From positions 1 to 64,000 of the forward strand of contig DF239033.1 in the NCBI GenBank assembly GCA_000507305.1: DNA of 64,000 nucleotides, written 5' to 3'. The position numbers and the translations under genes are program-made. The notes under the pieces are model-generated. The model worked only from the letters and a program-made list of their open reading frames with translations. It had not been told where the DNA came from and did not search any database. Positions 36,003 to 47,034 of this stretch are shown piece by piece. The stretch comes from Breviolum minutum Mf 1.05b.01. Its lineage: Eukaryota; Sar; Dinophyceae; Suessiales; Symbiodiniaceae. Numbering within the stretch: position 1 is the stretch's first letter; every line of letters begins with the position of its first letter.

Positions 36003-36963
36003 ATGATATGCATAAAGGTACCCAAAGTGAGATCAGAATGGGCCAAAAGATGCAGTATCAGCACTACTGGAGGAGTCATCTAACATGAGTATAGGGATAT
36101 TTGCACTGCTCTGCCATTGATTACTGCCTGCGCAGTAGTGGTTGTCTTCGGTGCCACTTGTGTTCCATCATGCGCGCCAGACAAGCTTCACTCCTTGTTA
36201 ATCCTTGTTAGCTCCGGCTCGGGCAAAAAAAAACAAATCCAAAGCTGAGTTTGGAACAGGGCTTGCCTGACTTCTCTAGAGTGCAAGTTCTTTGAAAGGA
36301 GGGACAATGACATTGACAACAGATTTAGTGGCCAACTAAGACCTAGGATTCATGTGTCCATCCTGAAGGAGTTGGAGAGGTCTCGCCATTCAGCCAACCT
36401 CAGGTACAGTCCACCAAAGTCTTTTCACATGGTGGTAGAGTGGCACCTTGGCTAGCAGCACAGCATGGTTTAGCATGGAACAGCGGCATGAGATAGCCAT
36501 TTGGAGTTGATGAGGATTCAAGATTTCTAGGCGTTTTTTGCTATTCTATGCATGAGAACAGACGATGGGAGCGGTGGAAACCCTACATCCTTCTTAAATG
36601 GTATTTGATTGTATTTGTAGCAGTGAACTTGCTCATACAAGTGCTACCATGAACCACGATCGTGTGACACGGACATCTTGGGAGTGATCTCATGGCTTGT
36701 TTTCTCCGTCACAGGATTGCGTGCTCTTCGGTTCACATGGCATCCTTCTTCACCACCCTGGTACCTCGGATTAGGACAAAAGAGGTGGTGAAACTCATGG
36801 AAACTCCTGGAAACTCTTGAAAAAACAGATATATATTGTCTTTTTGTGATTTTCATGTTTCCCTGTTTTATAGCATTGTGTCTTTTCTTTGTTTTTTGAG
36901 CATCCTAATTATTGCACTTCACTCCATAATTTATAACCTGGTTTGTATTTTAGCGAATTTCAG

Positions 36964-37074
36964 GATCGCTTGGCTGCCAGACACAACTTCAAGTTGCTAC
37001 GCTTGCCCATTGGAGTTCTCTTTCCTCAGCCTGCACCTGCATGGGTGTGGAGCTCTGATCAGGATGCTGAAGGG
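36964..37074 (+). CDS. Probable 37-codon internal exon, unknown protein
   Basis: GCGAATTTCAG (preceded by a T-rich tract) opens a phase-0 frame reading DRLAARHNFKLLRLPIGVLF then PQPAPAWVWSSDQDAEG, closing exactly at GGG/GTCAAG. It lies about 490 bp upstream of the dehydrogenase start and may belong to a separate upstream gene. No family is recognised. Confidence 0.45.
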
Positions 37075-37565
37075 GTCAAGGGGACATGTGGAATGACACA
37101 TCGTAACATCGTAGCTATTTGTAGCCAATATTGGTACCGTTTGGCAGCTGCTCCTGAATCATTGTGAATCAATGTAAATCTCATTTCAACATCTTTTTTT
37201 GCTACAATGGGATTCTTTTGAGCTAGCCAGGCTAGCCAGTCCCAGAATCTGTCAAGGCTCATGTGAGTGGAGATTCCATCTTGAGTTGTGAAGCTGCGAC
37301 GCTATTGAAACACCAACTGGGAGCAACGGGGGAAGGACGAAAACCTCCATCTGTATGGCTTCTACAGCCCTATGCGCAGTTTTCAATAGTCAAAAGCATG
37401 GGAATATTCTGCCAAGATATCCTTTCGAAAGACAAAGTTTGCATGATTTTTTCACAGAATGCAAATGGATTGCCACGCAGGAGCATCAACATGCATCAAC
37501 AATTTTGCTTCGCAGTGTCTAAAAGTCTTCAGAATTTCAATCGCACTCCCTCCCGTGCGGCACAA

Positions 37566-38249
37566 ATGTCGGGCATCTTCAAGAACAGAGGAATGGCCAG
37601 CAGCCGTAGCAAAAAGTTGAAGCCAGCATCGGCGCTATTTTTGGGTCTTTGCTTTTGCGTTGCGGCCATTTTTTCGGCCTTTGAATCATTGGCTTTTGCA
37701 AAGAACATCCTAGTCACTGGTGCTGGTGGACGCACAGGCATTTTGGTGGTGGGTGAACTTTTGGATGCTTCGACCTGCAAAAGTTGCAATCATGTCATGT
37801 CAAATCGAACCATTGGGTTAATGATCAAGTGCAGACATCTACTGTGCTTTGGGGCACGCCTTCCAGCATGTGCGCCATCATACCTGACTTGCTGTCTACT
37901 ATAGTGGTAAAGTACGTAATTTTTTTGAGAGAGACAGGCAAAGAACAGGCTGTTAGACAATGCCTTCTTGAAACATTGATGCCAAATGGGCAACATTGCT
38001 TTATGAACATGATGTCTGTCACAAAGTCAAACAACCTCAGTGCCTAGGATGCTGACTATAAAGTTCGTGCTTTGGTGCACAGTGAGAAGTCCAAAAAAGC
38101 GCTGCTTGCAAAATATCCGAAGTTGTCCACTGAGAACATCTACGTGGCTGACATTCAGATTCTGTGATTTGCTGATAGCTCACTTTTTTCTTCTGGGTTC
38201 AAGGTGTACAAACTGGTTCATGTAGTAGTAGTANCGTCGTCGTAGTCGT

Positions 38250-38281
<32 letters not shown>

Positions 38282-40696
38282 CAGTAGCAGTAGCATTAGC
38301 AGCAGCAGCAGTAGTAGCAGTAGTAGCAGTCGTAGCAGTCGTAGTCGACTCGTAGTGGTAGTGGTAGTAGTGGTAGTGGTAGTAGTGGTAGTAGTGGTAG
38401 TGGTAGTGGTACAGTAGTGGTACTGGTAGAAGTATAGCGAGTATAGTACTTGCAGTAGCAATGCAAAACATCCACTTTGTATTTTTTTAAATCTCCAGCA
38501 AAACTGCCGCGTTTTTACCCAGGAACAAGTCCGCGATTCAAGCGGCCTTCGCGGGCTGCACGGCTGCCATTGTGGCAACCTCGGCGGTTCCCAAATTGAA
38601 GGCATGGTCATTGTCCCTCGGCAAAAAAAAAAAACAATAGCTAGTAATCATACATGGAAAAAAGAGGCGGAAGAATAAAAGAAAAACATCCGAGAAAAGC
38701 AAGCAAAGCTATCTTTTGAGGAATGGAGAAGGTCCTTTTGCGCTTTTGCGTGGAGTTCTTGGGTGATGGGTGATGTCACACGATTGCTAGTTGTCAAATG
38801 CTGTCAAAGAGTTGCCCATGACATCGCTCAGAAACAGGTTCCCGTTCTTGCTCAAGAAGTTGATTGGAAAGAAGCTCGGCTAAGCTCAGTCAATTAAGTT
38901 TTGAGTAACCACCAACCATGTTCTTTTGAAATTAGTAAGTTGCCCTTGGGCTCTTTGCCAACAGCTTCTTTTCATGCTCTCACGTCGTAAGCTGTTTTTT
39001 CATACAGATCCTTCAGTTTTGTTGGGCATGGTGAATAGCTTTCCTCAGTTTTCAACAATAGATGTTTTCTTATGTTTTACTGATCCAAGGAAGGGCAAGT
39101 TGAGATTTTCATGGAAGGGAGATGGCAAGCCGGAGCAAGTTGATTGGGAGGGCCAGCGAAATCAGTTTGATTGCGCCAAAGAACAGGGTTTGCAGCAAGT
39201 GGTGCCTTGGAAGCACTCTCTCTCAATCGTGTGGCTGCCGTCAAGGTCAATTTGCAAAGCAGCAGAGTGGAGTGTAGACTGCAAAGATTACCAAGGTGTA
39301 CAGGTAGCAGGCACAAATAAAAGTGTTTAAGTTTAAACCATTTCTTGTTTTCTAGACTCAATACTACATCGTGTCATATAGTCGCATACAAACATATACA
39401 CGTGCAGACACATGCAATGATTTTAAAAATTTCAGATGTGTAACTGCCTGGCAGCACATCCAGTATCAACCTCTAACCTCGGTTGCTTGCCTCGATGCAA
39501 TGCTTAGGTCTTGGTTGGTACCATGACAGGCACTCAGAAGGACAGCTTTTTGAACAGTATCGGTGAAGGAGATGGAGACCAGATCGTCATGTGGAAGCGA
39601 AAAGCGGAGGTTTACCTCATTGACCTTTGCAACCTTCCTTTTGCTGAAAAGGAATATATGAGTGTTTCCAAAAATGGTGAAACCCCAAAATGGATGGTTT
39701 ATAATGGAAAACCCTATTAAAATCGGTGATTTGGGGGTACCACCATTTTCGGAAACACCCATGTATGTTTTTTTTGTTGTTCTGAATTGTTTGTTCTTTT
39801 GTTTAACTTCCTGCCGCGCATGTAAAGATATTTTCCCAACAGCGAATTTAGCTGACTGCGCGACTGCACTTTTGGATTCTTCTTTTCAATTCAGGCTGTC
39901 ACAGGCGTAGTAGCAAAACAAGGCATGCCCGGTCGTGAGCGACTCAATAGGGTCTGAAAATGTTGGACATTCCGAGTTTGTGGGACATATGAACCATTGT
40001 ACAGCTGGTACCGGTACACATAACACACCAAGTTTTGTGAAGTTCAAGAATTCACTCATACAAAGGGTTTCGGCCATCTATTGCTGCTCAAGAGACCTGG
40101 TCATAAGCTCTTTTTCAAACTTTTTCAGCCTTCTTGATTTTCCCATCAGGTTCATCCAGGCAGTTGCTTTGACTCAGAAACTTTCCGAGGCAAAAAGAAC
40201 AAGATGAAGTACACCATCATCCATGCAGGTGGCTTGAGCGACGAGGCTGGTGGACAAGCTCCCGTGAAGCTTGGTGTGGATGACAAGCTTCGGGAGGTGA
40301 AGAATATGCGTATCCCACGGCAGGACATTGCTAGAGCCTGTGTCCAAGCATTGGAGCCTTGATAGGGATTTAGGGACTCAGGGATTCAGGGATGGATGGA
40401 TGGAGATGCTAGAGGTTGCATTTGTTACTTGCAAGGGAAGAAGATGGCATGTTTACAAGTTTGACTTGAGGGAAAAACAGAGAGTCTTCCTGCAGTTTTT
40501 CGTTTCCAATGCTTCAAAGGGATCAAGCTTTACAGCCCGTGGCTGTCTTAAGGAATGCGACTTGGCCAAGGATCGCAGTTTTGATATGTCCTCTGTGGAG
40601 GGAGCGGAACCCTTGGATCCAAAAGCAGGTTTGGAGAAGCTTTTGCGAGAGCTTGGTGACGTGACTTGTGACTACAGCATCAACCCACCACCATGA
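37566..40696 (+). CDS. NmrA-like atypical short-chain dehydrogenase (NAD(P)-binding), 7 exons
   Basis: Exons are 37566-37763, 38048-38157, 38523-38606, 39090-39201, 39508-39621, 40204-40353 and 40553-40696. They sum to 912 nt (303 codons plus stop), and all phases match. The start ATG is chosen at MSGIFKNRGMASS; an in-frame ATG lies upstream at about 37491. Residues about 20-45 are hydrophobic (ALFLGLCFCVAAIFSAFESL), suggesting a signal peptide or anchor, as in dinoflagellate plastid or secretory targeting. Then come the Rossmann motif NILVTGAGGRTG, the arm VRALVHSEKSKKAL, AAIVATSAVPK, KPEQVDWEGQRN (usual family motif PEQVDWLGQKNQID), LVGTMTGT, WKRKAEVYL, YTIIHAGGLSDEAGG, IPRQDIARACVQAL and RSFDMSS. 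This order matches At5g02240/At2g37660-type proteins of unknown substrate. Donors after exons 1, 2, 5 and 6 read as GA, and after exons 3 and 4 as GT. The exact 5/6 junction is the least certain. Confidence 0.9.
38221..38450. repeat. TAG/GTA trinucleotide repeat in dehydrogenase intron 2
   Basis: GTAGTA, GTCGTA, GCAGTA and GTGGTA variants run for about 230 bp, with an unresolved N at 38234. It lies wholly within the intron between exons 2 and 3, so the Tyr/Thr/Leu-rich reverse frames are artefacts. Confidence 0.9.
39655..39766. mobile_element. Short terminal-inverted-repeat element in dehydrogenase intron 5
   Basis: About 110 bp begins ATATGAGTGTTTCC and ends with the near-complement (GGAAACACCCATGTAT). 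The inverted similarity extends inward for about 35 bp on each side (AAAATGGTG, then CCCC AAA). The size and palindromic ends fit a MITE. Its - strand translation (ENGGTPKSPILIGFSIINHP) is a phrase I associate with predicted dinoflagellate proteins, which would make this an abundant element; that link is from memory. Confidence 0.65.
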
Positions 40697-40846
40697 CGCA
40701 ACTTTCATAGCCTGACTTGGGTGTGTACAGCATGATTTTCTGGATACCTCCTGTGGTCCAATTTTCGGCACCTGATTTGACCGACAGTGTCAGGAGTTTG
40801 GTGCTCCATAGTTTAGATTATTTTGGTATGGGGCACTGTCACCATG

Positions 40847-41173
40847 ACTGCACCAATTGAAAGTTGCAAAAAAGATGCAAAAATGGGAAAACACATCAGA
40901 TATCTGTGGGGAGTTGTAGAATGTCCATGGTGTTGGGAAGCATCCAGTGCTAGTTTGAAGAGGAATTGGCTCAAATGTTGCAAATCACCCGGAGCAAAGG
41001 TACCAGATGGAAAGTGCCAGAAGCGAAGAAGTCAACAAACCACTCCCCTTACTTCACCTCAAACTCTCCAGGAGACCAACTTTGATCGTTTGCCCTTCTA
41101 CCCACGCAACAGGATCAGCCCCTCGGCGCAACAGGGTGGCAACATGCTGTGCAGCAGAAGCACTGCAAAATGA
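40847..41173 (+). CDS. Small open frame, possible intronless protein or last exon
   Basis: The frame runs from an ATG in CACCATGACT context to TGA at 41171-41173. It contains several Cys (ECPWCWEASS, KCCKSPGAKVPDGKC) and a basic stretch, then a polar tail. It starts only 150 bp after the dehydrogenase stop. No family is recognised, and alternative + frames are open in its second half. Confidence 0.35.
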   Translation, partial: TAPIESCKKDAKMGKHIRYLWGVVECPWCWEASSASLKRNWLKCCKSPGAKVPDGKCQKRRSQQTTPLTSPQTLQETNFDRLPFYPRNRISPSAQQGGNMLCSRSTAK

Positions 41174-41189
41174 ATTGTCAAGATTTATC

Positions 41190-41427
41190 AAGGGTTGATC
41201 TTTCAATTAGAAAAAGGTTTGATATGTCCCAAAGCATCACCCATTTTTGGGCCAAGGTTCGGTGGAAACATGTGGTTTCCACGGTACACCGCTCTGGCCT
41301 ACCCTCAGGCCTACCATCTGGACCGCTTCCGCGGGAAAAAATCTATGCCCGACTGTTGCAGGCACGGAATGGAAATCAGAGCTTTAGACCAAGCGATAGC
41401 ATCAGAACTTTGAAGAAACTTGACTGA
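41190..41427 (+). CDS. Possible terminal exon, two competing frames
   Basis: One + frame ends REKIYARLLQARNGNQSFRP then SDSIRTLKKLD and stop at 41427. The other reads GGNMWFPRYTALAYPQAYHL and stops at 41413. Both have plausible composition and no family is recognised. Confidence 0.3.
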
Positions 41428-42015
41428 CTAGCCACGATCATTTGCGGAACAATTGAGTTGCGACATGGAATCAGCATGTTCGTTCCACTGATGTCATGTC
41501 CCACTTTCTTCATTGATTAATTACTATTTTTATGGTAGATTTGAAGATCCATGAGTGGACGCTAGCATGCACTACCCGCTAGCCATAACACTACTGCAGT
41601 CCACCCGGCCTGTTTCACGACTATTGGGCGGTTTTGATAAATCATAGGACAAATATTGCACCCCTAAGTTGAACATGGAAGCTGAAAATGTAAAGTACCT
41701 TACCCTATCGTCACAATGTCAGTGATCGTGTTTGATTTTCGTTGTAGGCATGGCTTCAGCCACCTTTAAAGTTCCACTTCATTTTTGCTTCTCCCATTCA
41801 GGCCATGGTGGGTGTTGGTGGGGGCTTAACAATCAGAACAGCTAGGATATTCCCTAGGGACTTTTCTTTCGGAGAGTTGGTTGGACTGGATTCCAGGATT
41901 GATTGTTCTTTCGGTGCCGCTTCCTTCTCTGATTTGTGCCTTTTTTGACACCAAACTGCCAGTGGCTAAAGTGGCATTCCACATGCTCATTTTCCCATGC
42001 TTTGCGGCATCGCAG

Positions 42016-43655
42016 GATTTCAAGGCATACCCCATAGTAGCAGAAGAGGACGCCAAAGAGAAGACTTCCGCAAAGAAGGAGGCCTTTGGAAGCAATTTGG
42101 GGCTGAAGACGCAGATTGTCAACTCATGTGTAAGTGGCAGAAATGGAGACAAGAGGATTCGAATGGCCATGAGCCCGATGCGATGCAAAAAGACAAGCTT
42201 TTGCCTCTAAGCTACATCCCGTCGATATCTTGAAGTCACTGCATGATCACAACCCTCTATATTTCTTTCTGAATGGGATGGCATGCAACCTTTCTTGCTC
42301 AATGTTGAGGGTGAACGGGAATGATTGAACTTCAGCATACCAAATTTCACCTTGGAAACGAAAAGGGGTCCTTTCTTTGAACATGCTATGTGAGCCAGAC
42401 ACACACAATAGTTATCGTGTATGTATCTATTATCTCATTGCATCCCAATGATCGCGCAGTAGTCATGATGATTCATGATAATATGCCGTGATATCATTAA
42501 TATTGATTTACCATACCGTTTGATGATACAACAATATGGTACCCCCAATCATTCAAAACAATTTTTCATATCATACGAATGCATCAGGTCTATCAGCGCC
42601 TGAAGGGTTGGGTCCTTTGCGATTCAGATGGCCTTTGCCTGGCCACACTGCGCGAAGATTGTGCCTCGGATTCAGTGGATTGTTTCTGTCTACTTGTGGA
42701 ATCTTGTGGATGGTTATATATGGTTATATACCTTATTGATTTTTTTGCCACTTTTTGTACAATTGTTGTGCTTTGAATGTTTGTAGATTAGTGCTTGTAT
42801 GTTTGTATAGACGCTGGTGTAAGCATGTGTTAAAGTAAGGACTTGTAAGTCTTTGCTGACTACCAGTTTTCCTGGGGCCGTATCAGACCCAACCGTAAAA
42901 TGTCATGTTTTCAGAGTCGGCCAAGTGGTGACACTTTGACGACATTTGACTGCGTTTCGTGAAGTGTGAGGTATCTACTTCTTCGAGAATCATCTGCAGA
43001 TCTATGGTTTTCGCGTGCGTGAGCCACCTGACACCCATTGGACCCGTGGTTGCTGGACCACCTCTTTTTCTTGGGGGGGGAAAGGTTTCTGAATGTCTCT
43101 TGAAAAACCTGGCAAACGCCAAGGCGGGTTGATGCGAATCTGAAAAAGGCTGAGCGTGTGGCTCGGTTCCTTTGCTTGCAAATTGAAATGTTTGATGTTT
43201 GAGGTCTTAGTTATTTCGGGATTCTAGATTCTAGATATTCAGATATCAGATGACAGTATCCTATGATATCCCACAAACTCCTCACTCATTGTCATTCCAT
43301 CTACATCCATTTGCTTTAATTTCAATACACGCATAAACATTGTACCTCATCTTGACTTTTTTTTAAAAATAGCTGATGAAGATTAGAAGCTTGTTCATGA
43401 TATCAATTGATGTCATTTTGATTTATTGACTTTGTCCTGTTTGTGCGTGAAACCCTAGCAACAAAATCAGACAATGAATGTCATGGTTCCTATTTTTTGG
43501 AGAGTCTGAAGATCCTGCAGCAGTTAAAACTTATCCTTTCAAAGCTTGGATCTGAGGCAATTCTTTCAGATTACCACGGTGTGCCCGGCGAGTTTTTGCT
43601 GCGCTCAGAGACGGTGAGAGTACTGGAATCCACCATTCAAAGATTGGGAATGCAG
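42016..43655 (+). CDS. Partial multi-exon gene, unknown protein
   Basis: Exon 42016-42129 (acceptor GGCATCGCAG, donor TGT/GTAAGT) holds exactly 38 codons, reading DFKAYPIVAEEDAKEKTSAK and ending QIVNSC. The next exon starts at 42598 (acceptor ATGCATCAG) in matching phase 0 and reads VYQRLKGWVLCDSDGLCLAT then LRED; its end is uncertain. A third, 43459-43655 (acceptor AACCCTAG, donor CAG/GTGAGT), holds 65 codons including ESLKILQQLKLILSKLG and RSETVRVLESTIQRLGMQ. GWVLCDSDGLCLATL is faintly like roadblock/LAMTOR proteins, not enough to name it. An open frame at 41802-41948 may be an earlier exon. The 3' end was not found. Confidence 0.55.
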
Positions 43656-43679
43656 GTGAGTAGGTGAATTGAATTTAAG

Positions 43680-45225
43680 AATATTTTTTCCATAATTCAT
43701 GAACTTTGAAGCCACTCAAATCTTCAAAGAAGGCACTTAAAATGACTGAACGCCTCCCCAACAAGTGTTTTATTCGTGCAACTAAAATTGCAGATGAGCA
43801 CAAGAATGACCAAACATTTTTCGCCAGGAGGTGTTTGATTCTATACGTGAATCTGACGGCTGAGCGCAGGTGGGTAGGGGCCTTCCGGGAAAAACCTATG
43901 AATATCTCATATCTCCTACATGCGCTGGGTGGATCCATGCTATTTGACATCAGATACTGCAGATTGATGCATATCATATAATATGATAAATCAGCGAATG
44001 AATGAATACTCAACATGAATCATGATGAATCAATGACCCAATATATAAATGTATACTAAACAATACTAAACATATGTTACATTGATATTATTGCAACAGA
44101 GAGTACGTACCTGAACCAATGGCTTTACAAAGATACCACACATATATACAGATTCGACCACACATCTGTATGATGCACACATATCATTTAATTCTACAGT
44201 GCTTTGTTAAGATTCTTTTTCTCATGACTGTGTTTTATTCACCTAGCAGGTACCGGGAAACCGTAAGCAGCGGCTGTGAGTTGAGGGTATGACTCGGTAG
44301 GGATCGGGATTCACTGTCGCCTTTGCAGAGCTGGCCATAAGGCAAACGATCAGTTTTACGGAGAGAATCTTTCATGAAAAAAACCTGAATGAAATTTTGT
44401 GTGCATACCTTTAACGAATTTTGCTCAATCATCACTCTCTCGCTGGGAATCATGGTGTTCACCTCAATCAAAATGATCAAGTTGGAAGCTAAGAACTTGA
44501 ATCGAAGCTTGCACGGTGGATCCACGAAGTAGGCTTTTGAAGAGTTTCACTGAACTCCGGCCGCATGGAGGTTTATCCCGAGTGGATTTGCAGAAGTTGG
44601 TGTTCAAACTTAGGTAAAACACCATGGCAAAACCATTCGCGTGAGGATCGCAGTCGCCTTTTTTGGACATACGGACTCGATTGATGTGAAACAAACTGTG
44701 CCCTTGCTGGATTGATATGATGTTAGTCTCAGATTTTTCTTTGCCAGCAAAGCTGCATGTGCTTTAAGATCTTGGTATGGTATATTATGGCAATGCTGTT
44801 AGTATCGCAGCTGTGAGTTTTCTCGCAAGCACAGCGCCCTTTCACTGCAGCCATTTTGGCCGGCCTGTGGTTGGTATTTCCCATGAACACCTGCGCAAGC
44901 GCGCACGTGGCTTTCATAGCGGAATGAAGCCATGTTACATATGGATCACGGCTCTTTGGGCCGTGAATGCTGCTGTCCCTCGGAGCACGCCAACTCTCAC
45001 TTGATTTTTTGTTGTGTTGGTGACAGCTCATTTATTTGTTTTGAATGTATTTTGATTTTGAAATGTTGAATATATCTTGAATAATTCTGGATTAATTACT
45101 GAATATGTTCGTTGATCTACTTTATCTGAGCAAAAATATTGAGATTATGAGATATGACATGATATGACTATCATTTAGATGCATAGATTCAGATGTATCA
45201 TGAATTTTGTATCCTTTCAATGGAT
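43680..45225. other. Low-confidence coding stretches
   Basis: On the - strand, frames at 44690-44464 (GDCDPHANGFAMVFYLSLNT) and 44525-44235 (NLIILIEVNTMIPSERVMIE) could be consecutive exons of one gene. At 44730-45030 both strands are open. At 43706-43981 (+) and 43675-44016 (-) the open frames lack splice sites. AT-rich DNA fills 43980-44230. Confidence 0.3.
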
Positions 45226-45232
45226 ACCTAAG

Positions 45233-45828
45233 GAACCTCAAGAGTTCCGGGCCACAAAGCTGCGGACCTTGGTCCATGAGGGTGCACCCTTCACCCAGGG
45301 CTTGGAGCCATTTTCCGGAAGGGAGAAGGGGTTGTTTCTGACTGATGGTGATAATAAGATTCAATGACATTCACATCATCTCACATTGTTTTCATATTTT
45401 AGAAATCATTTGATTTCTATTTTTGATCCTAAGGTTTATCACAAGGAGCTATGACAGCTATGATCTATGTCTGAAGTGTTCACTCTGTTTCTGTAATTTC
45501 AAGGGGGGGTGCGTCGGTGATGGAGCCTCGCCTTTCGTCATCGGCATTCAAAATGGTGCAGATCATGATGGGATTTGTTCCACGTCAGGTCCATCAACCA
45601 TGACACATCGTAGATATCAGATATTTTAGGAAAAATGATGGACAAATGAATAATTATACATTATATACCGGTGTATACATACACTTTTCGCATCTTTTCG
45701 TACAATATAATATACGTATATATATAATATATATAGTGGCCCTTCTGGATTCCCAATTTGGGGCGGTGTCCATTTTTGCAGGGCTGCCGATTCGGCTGGA
45801 TGGCTTCAAACCTCCAGGAGCTAGCTGA
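45233..45828 (+). CDS. Small multi-exon gene or 3' part, unknown protein
   Basis: Three exons join in phase. The first, 45233-45343 (acceptor ATACCTAAG, GA donor ACT/GATGGT), reads EPQEFRATKLRTLVHEGAPF and ends GLFLT. The second, 45504-45588 (acceptor ATTTCAAG, donor G/GTCCAT), reads GGCVGDGASPFVIGIQNGAD then HDGICSTS. The third, 45782-45828 (acceptor ATTTTTGCAG), reads LPIRLDGFKPPGAS then stop. Together they give 81 codons including stop. A different frame of the last exon stays open to 45901 (MASNLQELADESTLIETSGA…) with excellent codon choice and is a real alternative. No family is recognised. Confidence 0.5.
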
Positions 45829-45904
45829 TGAAAGTACCCTCATCGAGACCAGTGGCGCCTACCCTCCGGGCACAGCATCATTTGTCCGTAGCTTCTCTTG
45901 AAAC

Positions 45905-47030
45905 TGCCGTGGTGACAAACAGTTGTCATTGGAGGTTTAAGTTCAATAAGTCGTCCACTGTTCTCAACACGGAAGGGACTGGTTAAATGATCTATATATA
46001 GTTTTTGCTCTCCAAGAACTGATGTGACGCAGGTGGCATGAGTTGATGGGACGCCTACCACTTTTGACAATGCTTGGTTCGATTACGTGAGCTCCTAACC
46101 GTCCTAACTCTTAACCGTTGTTAAAAACATGTCTTTCATGCGGACTCATCTGTATATTGCATCTATGACGGCTCTACACTTCAAAAGCAACTGTGTTTGG
46201 GTTGGTGTTGCGTGGGTCCCACGGTTTCAGGGTCAACGGTTCTGCCACCTATCATTGCACAAGATCTTTCCATAACTTTCTATAGAAAATATACTTGCAT
46301 TTCCTTTCCTGGAAATGTTTGTAGCAAATTGCCTGCAAAACCATGCGAAATACCAGTCAGGCTAGTTGTTCGAAAGCTTTTGATTTTCCGCAATTCGAAG
46401 AACTGCATGCATGTCCAAAAGTCCTGATGAGTAGCTGGTTTCGGGTTTGCCCGAGGCTTCCTGGACCTAGAAACCGGAATGGAGAAGCAGACTCTGGTTC
46501 AAGCAATGTATTTTGATGTGTCAGTCAGTTGATGTTAAAATGCCTTTAAAGTACCAGGAGCGTCACACATCCTTTCCCAGAATCCTTGGGTCTTGCTTAA
46601 TCTTTTTTGGCTTCACAACTCCGGGTGATTTTCAAGTCTCTCTTGATCAACCTTTCTTTTGATCACAATAAAGGTTGTAGTGACCTTGCGGTTTGCAAAG
46701 GGGCAAGTTCATGTATGGATTCATCATGATTTTTGTGTAAGTACGCCGTTTGAACCACACAGAACCACACATGTAGCACATGTGAATCAATGAATACTTT
46801 GAGGATTCAAAATCAGGTCATTCGAGCTTAACGCCCCACCCAGAAATTTCACTGTTGATGCGAATTTCCCAGTTCTGCAGGTTTCCACCATGTGTCCATA
46901 GTTTGTCCGACAAACCAACATACCGGTATCACATCATAGAACCTCCCCTCCACCCCCTAAAGATCTGGAAGTTGAAGGGGAACGAACATGAAATGCCAAC
47001 AGTTTACAGCATCATTTATGTCCTAAACTG
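45905..47030. other. No supported gene
   Basis: A + frame at 46197-46427 and other short frames are present without splice pairs or homology. Confidence 0.4.
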
Positions 47031-47034
47031 AGGA

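Noticed and set aside
38180-38611. Thr/Leu/Arg-rich - strand frames
   Set aside because: They arise from the TAG/GTA repeat in intron 2 of the dehydrogenase gene.
42598-42690. Roadblock/LAMTOR5-like reading of GWVLCDSDGLCLATL
   Set aside because: The similarity covers about 15 residues and the following exon does not continue the family pattern.
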